The translations under genes and the position numbers were made by a program. Below, one piece after another: positions 33,734-46,198 of a DNA stretch of 64,000 bases (position 1 is the first letter of the stretch; each line of letters begins with the position of its first letter). The notes under the pieces were generated by a model. The model did no database searches, was not told the origin of the DNA, and was given only the letters and a program-made list of their open reading frames with translations. Origin of the DNA: Ostrinia nubilalis. Taxonomy: Eukaryota; Arthropoda; Insecta; Lepidoptera; Crambidae. The DNA lies in contig NC_087106.1 of the NCBI RefSeq assembly GCF_963855985.1, positions 5,501,001-5,565,000 on the forward strand, read 5' to 3'.

Positions 33734-34412
33734 TCGATACTCAAATGATAATCAGGTGTTAATTGGATAATCGTTCATCAAGGCACCGAAATAATGCTTT
33801 GTTCTGAATAAAGGCATCAGAATTAGCATTTAATCATCAAGACAGTGATTGATAGGTCATAATGTAGTTGGTTAACCCTTCAATGATCGCGGTAAAAAAA
33901 TTAAAGGTTTTTTTTAGTTGCTACACTATTAGTACGGTGTTTTTCTTCTTTTTCTATTGCGTAGGATTATATACCTGTGATTACTTAGTTTCGTAATAAT
34001 CTTCTGACATATCATTCGAATTTGCCATTTTAAAAGTGCCCCTTATTATTTTATTTTTCCAATAGGTTATTAGGACAATGCACAGGCATAAATTTAAGTC
34101 TGTAGAGAGAAACTATTAATAGTTGGATATTATGTGTATCCCTCAGATCATATTTGACTATAGGTAAAACGTTATAAAAACATTAGTAAGAAATAAAATT
34201 AATGATTTGAATTACATACCTACATGAGTTCTTAAAACTAAAAATAAATAAGTGTGTGGCTTTCTAAAATATTACAGAAACATGTACGGATTTATTATGC
34301 AGGGTGCTTGATAGAGGGTTAGACAAACTTCGCGGGTGCTGATGTATGTAGGTAATGTCATTTTGAGAGTACAAAGTCGCTCACTTGATCGCAATTTATT
34401 TTACAAAATCAC
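33734..34412. other. Intergenic, gene G to gene F
   Basis: AT-rich with no recognised gene or repeat. The 3' end of gene G begins with a possible AATAAA on the minus strand at 34395-34400. Confidence 0.45.
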
Positions 34413-37400
34413 TTATGAAGAAATAGGGATACCGAAGTCACAGATGTAGTGTTGTAGATACCCAAAGTAAAGACTGGGAGCTTCAATCAGGAAGTATTCC
34501 AGGACTGCTTGAGGTAGATTGGCGTACAACGCTGTGTTGACTTGTACGACGATAGGCTCTGAAAATATAAAATTCTTTAAGTTGTCAAAAGTGGTTCTAC
34601 AAACTGAAATACTGTTTTTTTTTATTTAGTAGTAATTCATCATCAGGTCATTTAGTATCTACTGCAGAAGCATGACCCTTTTTAATTTACCAGAGGCAAA
34701 TGCAGGATTTGGTCTACACTATCCACGCTGGCCAAACGGGTTGGGGAGAAGGGAGGTTAGTAGCTTTACGAGTCCATTATCTTGACGTGTTTTTTTTTTG
34801 CCACAACTGACGAGCTCTTGGCCTACATCTCAAGTGATGGAAAGTATTTGTGCCGTAAGTTTTTGATAGTAAGAGAACATACCTGTGCTGTTAGAAATCT
34901 TTGGTCCAAAAAAGGGTGGGATAACTGACGGTATGTACGCTGTAACTCTGGATTCTTTGATATCCAAACCATTTTTGAGTGGAATCACAGCTGTCAATGT
35001 TGCAGCTGAAATTAAATAACACATTAAATGATTACCTAAGGTCTTTTAGCTGTGCCCACAACACAATTACATGCTACATCACACAATAATAAATGCTCAG
35101 TCAACCAAGACCTATCATTCATATGGGATATGCAGTGAGGGGTGAAGCTAAATCTATTGAACTAATATTTGGCTAAAATAATTAGGAAAATGTGCTATCA
35201 ACAATAAAATAAATATAACTGCATATGTAGTAAAACCTAAAAAGTACTTAATACTTTAAGATTTTATTATAGGTCTAGCACTTAACTCAGTCAGTGCCTG
35301 AGGTATGGAAACGGAACGGGAGGGTGTTGTAGTAACGTCAAACGTCAGGGAGACTTCAGGTCTCCTTCAGAATGATTATGTTTTGTCATGTCACAATATT
35401 ATAATGTCAATGTGCCCCTCCCATGTTGCTCCCATACGTCAGGCACTGATTGAGTTAAGCTTAACCACTATATAGTCTTATAGAAAAAAAGAAATGTCTT
35501 TTTTTCTATCATGTCTTGCGTCGCATTTGCCTCATTGGATGACTTACGGAAAGTCCCGTTAGTATAATCAGCTCGTTTGATCGGCTCCTGTCCCCGCCGC
35601 TGGTAGATGAACGTCGTGTATCTGGAATCGATGACGATGCCTTCGAAGTCCACAGTCATAATGAGGTTCCCAGTTTTCTTATTTACACTGAAAAAAAAAT
35701 ATTGAGTATGTAAGTCTAAAGTCCGGTCTGTGAGCACGTAGAATTTTGTCCAATGACCCCTAGCTACCCATCATTATCACTCGCGCGTAAACCTAAATTC
35801 TTTAGAATTTTCCATCGATGTAAACAAACACTTGTGCACACAATTACACTATAATACTCACGTTTTCTTAATATCATACACATTATTTCACAAGCTCATG
35901 AAACCAACTTTATTCTCATGATGAAACAAATATGAAATCTAACATTGAAAACAAAATATTTTAACAAAATATTCGGATGGTGAAAATTTGTGCTTCATGT
36001 TAAAATGTCAAATCGACATTTGACGTTTAAATTTAGGTCCTATCTCTGGAAAATCTGTAAGTCATAGACAATATTCATAGATAATAATTTGTAAATTTTA
36101 TCGATTTTATTTCAAGTATTCAATTATTTCAATTACCAATTATTTTGATAATATTAATTTAAAATAAAATATAAACGAGGTTATATTCAACAATGTATTT
36201 TTTCTTCATTGAATGCAACAACACACTTCACTTTGTGAAGAAGTCTTTGAATTCAGCTTTATTATACAGACGAGTGTCACATAAAAAGGCCTATCGACCA
36301 CTTTTCGACTGGTTTACGATTTTATTGTGAACTTTGTCTAGACCCACAGTATAATTTAAATTATATTTCCTAAACAAATAAAAAAGGGAAAATTAAATTT
36401 TCTTTGATTAAGAAGATCCTATTTTGACGATCACATTACTGATCTCAACATCAATCAGAAGAGGGATTGATCTTAATAATTATACAAACGATCTTTAAAA
36501 ATCTAATAATCGTCTGTTGCAGCACGGTAATACTATCTATACAGTATTCCAACTCGACCATATTTTTGAAATAAATGTCAACAGCCGCGCGGAACGTCAC
36601 GGTATGACAACATGCGATAGGGCTGCCCACCTGCAGACCCTATTTTCATTACATCTGCCTACTTAGAATTTCTATCTAGTTTTGTAAATGTATTTTGAAT
36701 GTGATTGTAATTTTTTTATTTCATTTTGACAAACTAAATACTTTGTGAATGAAATAGGATAAAAATGCATATTGTTTTGTGATTAGTAGATTTAATTAAA
36801 AAATAAATTTGTGTTAAGATTTAGTAACAAATCTTATAAATTTGCGACCGTAAAATGTATGCGCCTCGACTGAGGCGTACAAAATGCTTGATTATACAGG
36901 GTGTTAGGTAAATGGGTTTAAAAGCCGACACTAGCCCATGTTAACATGTGCACAAATGGTATGATGAAGGCAGAAAATTGATATCATCATTTTAATCATT
37001 TTAATTTTCATACAAATTTTAATCTGATTTTATAAATTTTATTTTGTATGAAAATTAAAAAAAAAATGATGATATCACTGACTTCACCATACCAATTAAT
37101 GTTAACATGGGCTAGTGTCGGCTTATAAACCCATTTACCTAACACCCTGTATAAATAGGTACTTTATTATTTTTATAAAAAAACGAGCGTTAACTTTTAA
37201 AAACCAACACATGTGGCACATTCGCGACACCCCCGACTTTTGCATGTCGAGCGCATACCGAGATTTGAATTTCGAAGGAAAGCTCGCGTTTCGTCCGTTT
37301 ATATGAAGTTACAATACTGTATGATATTATTACCGTGGTTGCAGTCCGTAAATGACATTTACACGACGACGATTCACGAGAGATTTTGTCGCATCACTAC

Positions 37401-38906
37401 TAGATCAACTGACATAGACTAAAAATTCGTCAATGTCAGTTGGCCATATTTGTTTACATTTAGGGAAATTTCTAAAGAACTAAGGTATAATTATAATATT
37501 GCCGTCACGCACGACTATGCGACTGGCACGCGCAGTGAGTGTGCGAGCGCGATAGCAACATAATTACGCGCGAGCGATAAGGATGGGTAGCTTGGGGTCA
37601 TTGGACAAAATTCTACGTGCTCACAGACCAGACTATAGTTATAATAATATAGTTTCGTCGTTTAATTTGTATTGGATTGATAAAGAGGCTGACAAAGGTG
37701 ACTGAGTTTCTCCCGCCACTTCTTCTCAGAACCAGCCCATAAATGTTGTCCCGAAGTGGTGGTAGGGCAAGCTATATTTGGGACGTGTATAAGTGGCTTG
37801 GAAAGGGCCGATGTACTGAATAAACTATTTCATTTCATTTGCTTCGAAACTTTGAAGGCTTCTGCAAGTTATAGCGAGTCGAATAAACTGTTCTTTTACG
37901 ATGCAATGGATTCTGGTGGATGCTGCATGTGCCATAAATTGGAAAACAATTTAAATTGGAAGTGTGACTGTTGGCCTTTATCTACTCTACTTTATAAATT
38001 GTGTCTGAAATAAACTTACTAAAATCGATTGATCCTGTCTCCAACATAAGTCAGTCGAGTCTTCGCCACGATAATCGTAAGGTTGAAGCCTGGCAGATAT
38101 GTGACTAAACGGTCTCTAAACACTGGCTTTCGATAATCATTATCAACTTCTTTGCACTGCCCGCTGCTTGCGAAGTAATGACGGATGCAGTCTACGTCAT
38201 CTTCGAAGTCACACGGGTAGTATACGTCACAGTTTCTATTGCTTTGATTGCCATTTACGCGGTCTCTATCACCGCACTCTATGTCGTGATTTCTATCAAC
38301 GATTTGGCTGTCGCCATCACCGTTGTCGTCTCGTCCTTCGTTATCTGTAGTAGATATACAAGAAATAGTTTTTAATTTGATAGGATTTATTAAAACTTTT
38401 GTAGCATAAAAAAACTGCAATATGACCCGTAGGTTAGTTTTGAATTAGAATTGATTTTACTGCGCAAATACAACAACTTTTGTGTAGGAATATGCACATT
38501 CTCAAAAAATATTGACGTCCCAATACTAATCGGCTGAATACTGATGACAAATGAACAGGTTTTATTTTTGAAATATTTTGAAGTTCCTTCTCTGAGAAAA
38601 GTAATTGCATTTGAGCTATAGAATCAATCCTTTATATTTAATACACCAGTACACCACCCAATGGGTCACCCTGTTTAATATAACACCTTTATTTTACCTA
38701 TCTATTATTATTAAAGAAAGAAAGACAAAATATTTATTTGGTACCAACATCAAAACAATTAGACGTGGTCGATCGCTTATTCATATAATATTTAAGGTGA
38801 TCTGTAAAAGGGTTAATAAGAACTTACTGTTTTTGCTTTCTCCATTTCCTTCTCCACTAGCACAACACAAAGCCAATATAAACAATAATAACAATTCAAA
38901 CTGCAT
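34413..38906 (-). CDS. Fibrohexamerin (P25)-like secreted protein, gene G
   Basis: Exons 38906-38828, 38344-38020, 35687-35548, 35005-34883, 34558-34413; phases 1-2-1-1; 270 aa. The signal peptide is MQFELLLLFILALCCASG. An acidic Asp/Asn spacer (NEGRDDNGDGDSQ) follows, then DIEC, a 14-residue loop containing NGNQ, a second Cys (NRNC), and the standard [19 protein letters not shown] domain. Sequons NLT and NGTF are conserved. Exon 5 ends [15 protein letters not shown]. It is the sister of F, lacking the repeat expansion. Intron 2 is 2.3 kb and holds several MITEs and a LINE tail; intron 3 holds a hairpin MITE. A possible AATAAA lies about 15 bp after the stop. The role is inferred as for the other copies. 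Confidence 0.78.
35275..35462. mobile_element. Hairpin MITE family 8 in gene G intron 3
   Basis: CTTAACTCAGTCAGTGCCTG to CAGGCACTGATTGAGTTAAG. A partial copy is at 50957-51050. Confidence 0.7.
35721..35800. mobile_element. MITE family 2, partial
   Basis: CGGTCTGTGAGCACGTAGAA to ACTCGCGCGTAA, starting 34 bp from gene G exon 3, in intron 2. Confidence 0.6.
36891..37152. mobile_element. Hairpin MITE with TACAGGGTG ends
   Basis: TTATACAGGGTGTTAGGTAA at the left and its complement at the right, flanked by TA. It shares the CAGGGTGT terminus with the 1.9-kb element at 46199, so it is probably Tc1/mariner-related. In gene G intron 2. Confidence 0.75.
37500..37637. mobile_element. MITE family 2
   Basis: Contains GCGAGCGATAAGGATGGGTA and AAATTCTACGTGCTCACAGA; in gene G intron 2. 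Confidence 0.65.
37680..37845 (+). repeat. LINE 3'-end fragment
   Basis: AAGAGGCTGACAAAGGTGAC to GAATAAACTATTTCATTTCA, matching 16255-16400; in gene G intron 2. Confidence 0.55.
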
Positions 38907-38950
38907 TTTAGATTTGGCTGGACTCTGTGAAAAATTAACCAAAGTTTTGG

Positions 38951-38958
38951 TATTTATA
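38951..38958 (-). promoter_or_regulatory. TATA box of gene G
   Basis: TATAAATA, about 45 bp upstream of the gene G ATG. Confidence 0.6.
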
Positions 38959-39168
38959 CTACGTCAGAATTAGGTGCTAATGGATGATCACACGCTAATT
39001 GCAATGATGTTATTGTTCTGAATAGGGGCATCTCAATTACTGTCTCGGTGATTGATAGAATAATGTAGGGTAGGTAAAGGTTTATTCACACTACGATTAC
39101 GTAAAAGGACGGGCCCCACACAAAATACCTTTATTTTATCCAATACTACCTAAGTACCTATGTACCTA

Positions 39169-39299
39169 CTATACAGTGTAAGTCACGAAAAAGTGCACAT
39201 ATGAAAATACGTGAAACTAGACCTATTTTTATCGACAAAAAAGAGGTCTAGTTTCACCTATTTTCATATGCGCACTTCATCGTGACTCACACTGTATAG
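39169..39299. mobile_element. Hairpin MITE with CTATACAGTG ends
   Basis: CTATACAGTGTAAGTCACGA and its complement at the right; the arms contain CTAGTTTCAC. It directly abuts the element at 39300. Confidence 0.7.
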
Positions 39300-40196
39300 A
39301 TGTTACAGGAAATGTATGAAATCCGTCATTGTATACAATTCCTAGGAATTGTGTATAATTCCTAAAATCACCCGGAAATGTGTGATGTAAATTATATTCG
39401 GCACATTTCCTAGGAAATTTACACATTTCCTAAACAGCAATCGGAAATGTAATATAAGATTTCAATGAATACGCGTGGACATGCGGTGCAAGGGGAGGGT
39501 ATAGCATCATCCGATTACGCGGGGTCTCTATCGAATCGCCAAATTATTTGTACGCCTAATTGTCTATGACACACAAATTTTAAGAATAAATTTTTTACAC
39601 AAATTTATTTTTATTACGCCACTTTTTTTTTCTCCGAAACTTAAATAGCGCTCGGCGGCAGCTGTGTATATGTAAGGTCGCAAGTCTAACCTAACCTAAC
39701 CTAACCGAGACTTTTGTTATCCAGCTACAGGAGTACTAAAATTATGCCAATAATAGTTTAATAAAAGAGATGTTAAAGTTAGGAATTTCCAATACTTCAG
39801 CGTAATATGCGTGATGCCGAAAGAAAGGTATGCCAATTTAGGCAAATATTTTTTTCGCCCGAAGTATAATAGTGCGAAAACAACTGTCAGGCTAAACAAT
39901 AATAATTGCGAATTAAAAGTACCTATCAGCCAATGTGGTTTGGCTAAATGAAATTTTAGGCGTACCGAGGGGCATCCGATCACGCGACCGCGCTAGTGCC
40001 GCTTAGTTTTATACATTTCCTAATACAATATTGGAATTCTATAAAATTCCTAGGAAAATTTTACATTTCCTAGGATATGTGCGTATTAAAAAATCTCTGA
40101 AGCAATATTTTATACATTTCCTAAATAGCTTTGGAATTGTATACATTTCCTAGGAATAGTATACAATTCCTAGATTTCATACATTTCCTGTAACAT
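39300..40196. mobile_element. 0.9-kb element with inverted ends and ACATTTCCTAGGAA repeats
   Basis: The ends ATGTTACAGGAAATGTATGA and its complement are at the two boundaries. Each end carries several copies of ACATTTCCTAGGAA-like motifs, with CCTAGG palindromes. No transposase is seen, and the target duplication is unclear. Confidence 0.7.
39686..39706. repeat. Short TTAGG-type array
   Basis: Four units of CTAAC, i.e. TTAGG on the minus strand, the insect telomere unit, inside the 39300 element. Confidence 0.6.
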
Positions 40197-41203
40197 AGAC
40201 ATAATACGGAACCCCTATTGTGCGTCTATAGATGACAAATTTTTAAACTTATTATTTTCTTTTTTCTTGCAGGTAAGAAAGATCCTCAGTAAACTATGTA
40301 CAAGTAGCCAGTGCGTAAGTATAAACAGAATTTTATAATAGTTTTGTCGATTTCTATGAAATAAAAGTAAAAGGTGCAATAAATTCCAACCCACTATTGT
40401 AATTCCAAGTATTCATGTATTCCATAAATAAAAATAAAAACGAATATAGAAACAGTGCTATGAATAAAATAGCAGTTTATACTTTCATATTCGATTTAAC
40501 GATGTGTAAATTAATACCCACTTAATAAAAACAGTGAAAATGAGCTATAATTATTGGGAAAAAATAAACATTCACTAACACGAATCGGTTGGTGTTCACT
40601 GCTTTTATAATGTATCAGCAGGTTTTCTGGTTTTAAGGAATAATTTTATACATTTCTTTTTATAGTAAAATTCATAATGATTTTTGTGTGGCAAAGAGTA
40701 TTTAAAAGCCAAGAAAATAAGACAAATATTATCAAAAATCGTATTTTTCAATAACTTGTTTGAAAATTATAATTTGTCATGTGTTTAAAAATTAATAAAT
40801 AAAAAATTCATAGATTTGGATTTCACTGCCGACTGGCTTAGTATTTAGTAGTTTCAGGATTGGTTTGCATCAAATGTCGCGAGTTTGATGAGGGCACAAG
40901 ATTTGTGTGCATGAAATACACTTTCTATGGTTTTCAGTGTGATTCATGGTATTATGAGTACTATTAATGTTATGTGATTTTTTAGATTCTGGATTTATCC
41001 CTAAATGAAGTAATTGAAACTGTTTAAATACAAATCTCATTATGTAAAGATATGTACATAATACTCATCGCGTTCTGATTCACTTGACCGTATTCGGTAT
41101 GAAATCGTTTGTAACGCGTTAGAATTAAAGCAATTATGTTATTTTTGAACCTTCAACTTGACAATTTGTTATAATTGTGGTTTCGCAAACATTGACTTCA
41201 TCG
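40197..41203. other. AT-rich, nothing recognised
   Basis: No gene, RNA or repeat family is identified here. Confidence 0.4.
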
Positions 41204-41483
41204 CCCGTGTTCACAAACATTACTATGAGGTCTCACAGTGCGCGTGGACGCACAAGGTGACACACGAACCAATCACAGAGCTCTATTCAAAGCTGTGCGT
41301 TCGATTTGCTGCTTCACTTAACCAAGCATCGTTTGTGAATACGATTGTATATCACTATGAGGTCTCACAGTGCGCGTGGACGCACAGGATGACACACGAA
41401 CTAGTCACAGAGCTCTATTCAACGCTGTGCGTTCGATTTGCTGCTTCACTTAAGCAAGCATCGTTTGTGAATACGATTGTATA
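41204..41483 (+). mobile_element. Two tandem MITE family 1 copies
   Basis: TCACAAACATTACTATGAGG begins the first copy. A second, starting near 41345 (ATCACTATGAGGTCTCACAG), follows directly. Both end AAGCATCGTTTGTGAATACG. Confidence 0.75.
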
Positions 41484-41809
41484 ATGCGAGTTGTATGACA
41501 TCGAAGACATGTAGCATATTTTTCTTATAGCAGCAATAATGTATGTTAACAGTCGTAATTTTTTTTTTATTTAATTTTATTTTTCCTTACACCTATAAAT
41601 AAATCCGTTTTACTGAAATTTGAAAGTGCCGGCCAATTAAAAATATAATAAGTCCAATAAACAAGTCATTTAAAACCGTAACCGTTTAATCGGTAAATAA
41701 AAAAATAATAGTTTATAAATACATTGGCAAATCTATTATAAGGCCTAATAAAATGTATTATAACAACAAGATTCAAAATACATACTAGAATCCACTTAGT
41801 CGCTTATAC

Positions 41810-41925
41810 TTAACAGTTCCTCCGTGGTTGAGGATTCCGGGTGAAGCTCGCTTCCACCTTCGGCCTGATCGTCACTTACCATCAGGTGAGATACAGGCCA
41901 AGAGCTTCGTCGTTGTGGATAAAAA
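41810..41925 (+). mobile_element. SINE 3' half
   Basis: GTTCCTCCGTGGTTGAGGAT to CCAAGAGCTTCGTCGTTGTG, nearly identical to the 3' part at 11645. Confidence 0.7.
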
Positions 41926-43286
41926 AAACAACCGACCGCTTTTAGCGATTTATATTTTTGATTTGGTTGGTTGATTTTTTGAAAAATGACGTAAAAAATT
42001 ACTTCTTTTAGTTACTAACTTTTATTAGTACGACGTAATATCATCGTTCCCTTGAGTGTCGTTATAATCGGATTCTACTGTACATGTTTTACAGTCACAT
42101 TAAACATTGCAGGGGTTAAACAGAACACAGAATAAGAATTCGCGGAGAGACTTCCGTCTAAATTTGCATATTTTAAAAGTAATTCACCCCTGTTCCGGAT
42201 CAAGTCCCAACTTCCGGGCGCTCACCCGACAAGTGCCCAGGGCTGGCACACGTAAGGAATAATATTTATTAATAATATTCTAATAATAGTTAGTCATCAT
42301 CATCAAGTACGCGGCAAGCAATCTATTCTAATATTATTTAATCGTAACTTCGTAATAATCATTAGATAAAGCTAAAAATATCAATTCAGAAACCCCCACT
42401 TTCCACTGCATGAGCACGTCCTTTTGTAAGTTACCAGAGACAAATGGAGGATTGTAAATGGGAAAGTACGGAGTTCTGTCTGTGGATGTTACCTTTTCAC
42501 CCATAAATCTCTGAATTAAAATGAAATTGATACTGAGAGTTTTAGACCTTGGGAAGGATAAGTGGTACTTATCCCAAAACAAAAAAGAGTCTCTCAATGA
42601 TTCTTCCTGAAATTTCACTAGCGTGGATTTTGGGAAACCTTTACATTATGTTCCAGGGTCTCAAATTTTATCTAAATCTGTTCAGCGGTTGAGGCGTGAA
42701 AAGCTAATAAGGCAAAATTACTTTAATCATTATTTTCATCATCATTTCAGCCACAGGACGTCCACTGCTGGATGTAGGCCTCTCCAAATGATTTTCAGAT
42801 TGGTAGAAAACGGCTCAACGCTTAAATTCTTCCCGAGACTTTTTGAGATATAAAATGTCTCTATTTGCACAGCCCTGACGCTCCAAATCACAAAGCGACG
42901 GCGGCGCCACCTAGAGGCGTTGGACCGCAGAATTATCTGCTCCCGGTAACTCGATTAGACGGTTTTATTTTTAATTAATATCATTTTGTGAAATACACGA
43001 CCGAGGTGTGAAATGAGGGGATTATCTTGATTGTTTTCGTTATTCTATTACGAACGTGTGGTGTTATTTGTGATACGCTACAGTGTTTTGTTTCTAAAAT
43101 ACATTTATTTTCAGTGCTTAAGTATTTTATTTTGCGTTTACTTTCATACTTCATGGTATGGCCCACTGCATCACGGGACTTATTGTGGTAAAGAATCAGC
43201 GCAAGAATCTCAGTTTATAACTCTAACTTCTTTTGAATAACTTTTCAAGATTTTGTAGCCCCTTCTATTTTTACTTACTACACCCG
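41926..43286. other. Intergenic, mostly unique
   Basis: Only a short LINE fragment at about 42745-42800 (GCCACAGGACGTCCACTGCT) is recognised. Confidence 0.4.
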
Positions 43287-43471
43287 CATTCACTTTAATT
43301 ACTATGAGGCCTCAGAGCGCGCGTGGGCGCACAGGGTCCCAAAGACCTATTCATAGACAATACTTGAGTGAGTGCAAACCAATCACAGAGCTCTAATCAA
43401 CGTTGTGCGTTTGACTTCGCATAGTGTTGCTGCTTCACTTAAAGCAAGTATCGTTTGTGAATACGGGTGTT
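43287..43471 (+). mobile_element. MITE family 1, diverged
   Basis: TTACTATGAGGCCTCAGAGC to AAGTATCGTTTGTGAATACG, with about 40 bp of extra internal sequence. Confidence 0.6.
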
Positions 43472-45137
43472 AGACTGCTAAATATTTTCCACACCTTACA
43501 TACAACAATACTTACATTACAGTAATAGCTGATAATTATAACTATAATATCAGTTATTGCTTAAATAACTTCTGAATACAGAATACTGAATTTGTCCAAC
43601 AGCTATGAAAATATTTTAGTTAAACATTATTCTAAAAGCAGTTCCCGTATTACATCGTCGTATCAGAACAATCCTCATCATTCCCCTACCTTCATTTTAA
43701 TAAAATAACTTTATTAAACTTCTCGATTCGTGAAAACCTTTAATAAAATCATAAAGAAGGCTAAACGTGTGAAAGTTTGGCATATTGTGCCGGGGTGAAT
43801 GGATGAGTCGTAATATTAAACCGGGGCCGCACTCAATTTCATGAAAAAACTTATAAACGCCTCTCACATCGATGTTTGAAATGATTGGATGTGGTAGCCC
43901 GTCTTATCTCTGTGAAAGTCATTCAATATTTTACATAACGTCTGTCATTTGACCGATTATCAACTATTTATTGGTACACTATTATCGTATTAATATGAAG
44001 ATATTACCAAGCCCTCTATGTCTGGATAAAACGCTACAAAGAATGCCCATCAGCACAGAACGTGACAGCAAAATTATCATTTATTTATCCAAAATATACA
44101 GATATATTAATCATAACTAAGATCCCTGAATTTCAGAGACTGTTTGGCTGAAAGAGGCCGAGTGTAAGCCTCGACTTATTTATCATTCTACTTTCTACTT
44201 CACTTAACAGAACTATTAGCAATTCTACTTACACTTATACTTGAAACTTGAGAATTGAATTCAGTGTTTGAAAACTGGAAACAGATCTAATTACCACACC
44301 CATTCAATTATTTGGCATATCTACCACGAAAATTGGCATATCTACTTACATATTAGTACTCCACGCCCCGTGCGAGACGAGAGCAACTTTTTGACGCCGT
44401 CATGCCGCGGCCTTTTTGGAGTGTTCTTAAAAGTTATGTCTTATGGATTAAATTTCCCTTTTCTTCACTGAGCCGATGTATGCTTACTGCTACTGAAAGA
44501 GTGACTCTCTCGATTGTGGATTTATTTGTCGACAACAGCGTGAAAAGAAGAAAATGATTGCAATTTAGCTATATTAGTTGAAAAAAGTCTAAAACCTAAG
44601 ACTGTGATTTTTGGTACAGGTAAGAATCTAATTTTGAGTAAAAATTTTGTTAAGTCCCGTTTTTTCACAAAATTATAACACCGTTTCTTTTCTTTCACCT
44701 CAGTAAAATCAAACTTTGACAAAAATTTACCCATTTTCACGCTTATAAAAGAAAAAGAAAACGTACTTTACTTATTTAGTTTTTATGAATGAGAGTGCTT
44801 AAATATTTTATGTTCCTTCGCAGAAAGCTAGTGGTAATGAATAGCAAATTCGCCATACGAGCGAGCTTAATATTGCAAAGCTCAATTAAGCGCGGTGATC
44901 ACACCTGTCCGTCTTGTGGCCTGGGCTAATCCTCTGTGAGTAATAGCACTCCTTCGATGCCCGTCTGTGTCAGTGTGACTGGTCTAGGCTAGACAAAGTA
45001 ACATTCTTGACAGTATTCATTCCGAAATACGTGATTTCGACCACAAAAATCGCCAGAGCGAAGCGTTTTCGAAATTTAAACTACCACTACGTTGTAACGA
45101 AAGTCATCCTGGCAAGCTGGGATGATCTTTAAGTGAC
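43472..45137. other. Intergenic, nothing recognised
   Basis: No coding exon, RNA gene or repeat family could be supported. Confidence 0.4.
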
Positions 45138-45372
45138 ACGGGACTATTCTTACCTCTCGTTCCCACCGCTGCAACTCCTGTGTAGCCAGGATCTACAGCT
45201 TGACCGCCAATAAAAAGCCCACCAGTGAAGGTCAAGTTTGTCCCGGGGTAAAGTTAAACTGACATTGGACCCGCAACGAATCCACTTAAAGTGACAGAGA
45301 CAAACTGGGCTGAGCTTCACTCCTGGCTACACAGGAGTTACAGCGGTGGATTGCAAAAGGTAAGAATATACG
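45138..45372. repeat. Two facing RepA copies
   Basis: A plus-oriented copy (GGGACTATTCTTACCTCTCG to GACCCGCAACGAA, to about 45280), then a partial inverted copy (45300-45372, CTGGCTACACAGGAGTTACA). Confidence 0.6.
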
Positions 45373-46002
45373 TAGTCCCGATACCCAAAGATGTCCGTTA
45401 TTATCTCTGAGGGGTTAACACTAAGTCAAAAATAGGTCAAAAACAGCTATTTTTTTAATTTCGATGAATTTTTTTGAATGTGATATAATAAGACAACACA
45501 TACAGGCGGAAATCCGTTCCAAAGGTAGCAAAAATATTTTTTTACATTTTACACGAACACGCTCCAAAATTTTCCAAATTCAGACTAAGCCTTCAGTTTG
45601 GTTAAGCCAAGGACGGGTTCTAGGTATAAAGACAGAAAATACAAAAATGTACCTCGGTTTACCGAATTGGAAACCTAACAAATTTACTATAGGTAAACGA
45701 ATTCACTGCGCCACTTCCCCTAAGAGGAATGCATTCAGCTCGTGCGCACAATTACGTTGCTGGAATAGTAATGATCCAGCATTACCTATATGTTAGTCTG
45801 ACTTAGTCTAGACCAGGAGAAGTCTATTACATTACTAGTACTGCAAATGCTGGAAAGAATAAGGAAGAAAGGAATAAGGTCTGACTACAAATGATTTGGA
45901 GCGAGAATTGGGTATCATCATGATTCATGTTGATAAATTGATAAATCTTTGTGCTCAGTGGGATTCGAACCCGCAGATCATAATTCAGCATAGTAGATTG
46001 TG

Positions 46003-46143
46003 GTACAGTCAGCGTCAAATAGTTCGTGACACCAAAAGTAGCCAAAAAGTTCACAACACGTCTTTGTTACAATTTTACTAAGGTTCTGTTATCAACTTTT
46101 TGGTCATTTTGGGAGTCACGAAATATTTGACGCTGACTGTACG
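46003..46143. mobile_element. Hairpin MITE
   Basis: TACAGTCAGCGTCAAATA at the left and TATTTGACGCTGACTGTA at the right, about 140 bp apart. Confidence 0.65.
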
Positions 46144-46198
46144 CAAACCTTCAGGTTAGGCATTGTGTACAACATATATATGATACAAGATGTATCAT

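Noticed and set aside
38605..38973. 122-codon plus-strand open frame overlapping gene G exon 1
   Set aside because: Antisense to the signal exon and TATA region of gene G; no independent support.
45464..45796. 110-codon plus-strand open frame
   Set aside because: No recognisable domain, signal peptide, splice context or neighbour support; length is within chance in a region this size.
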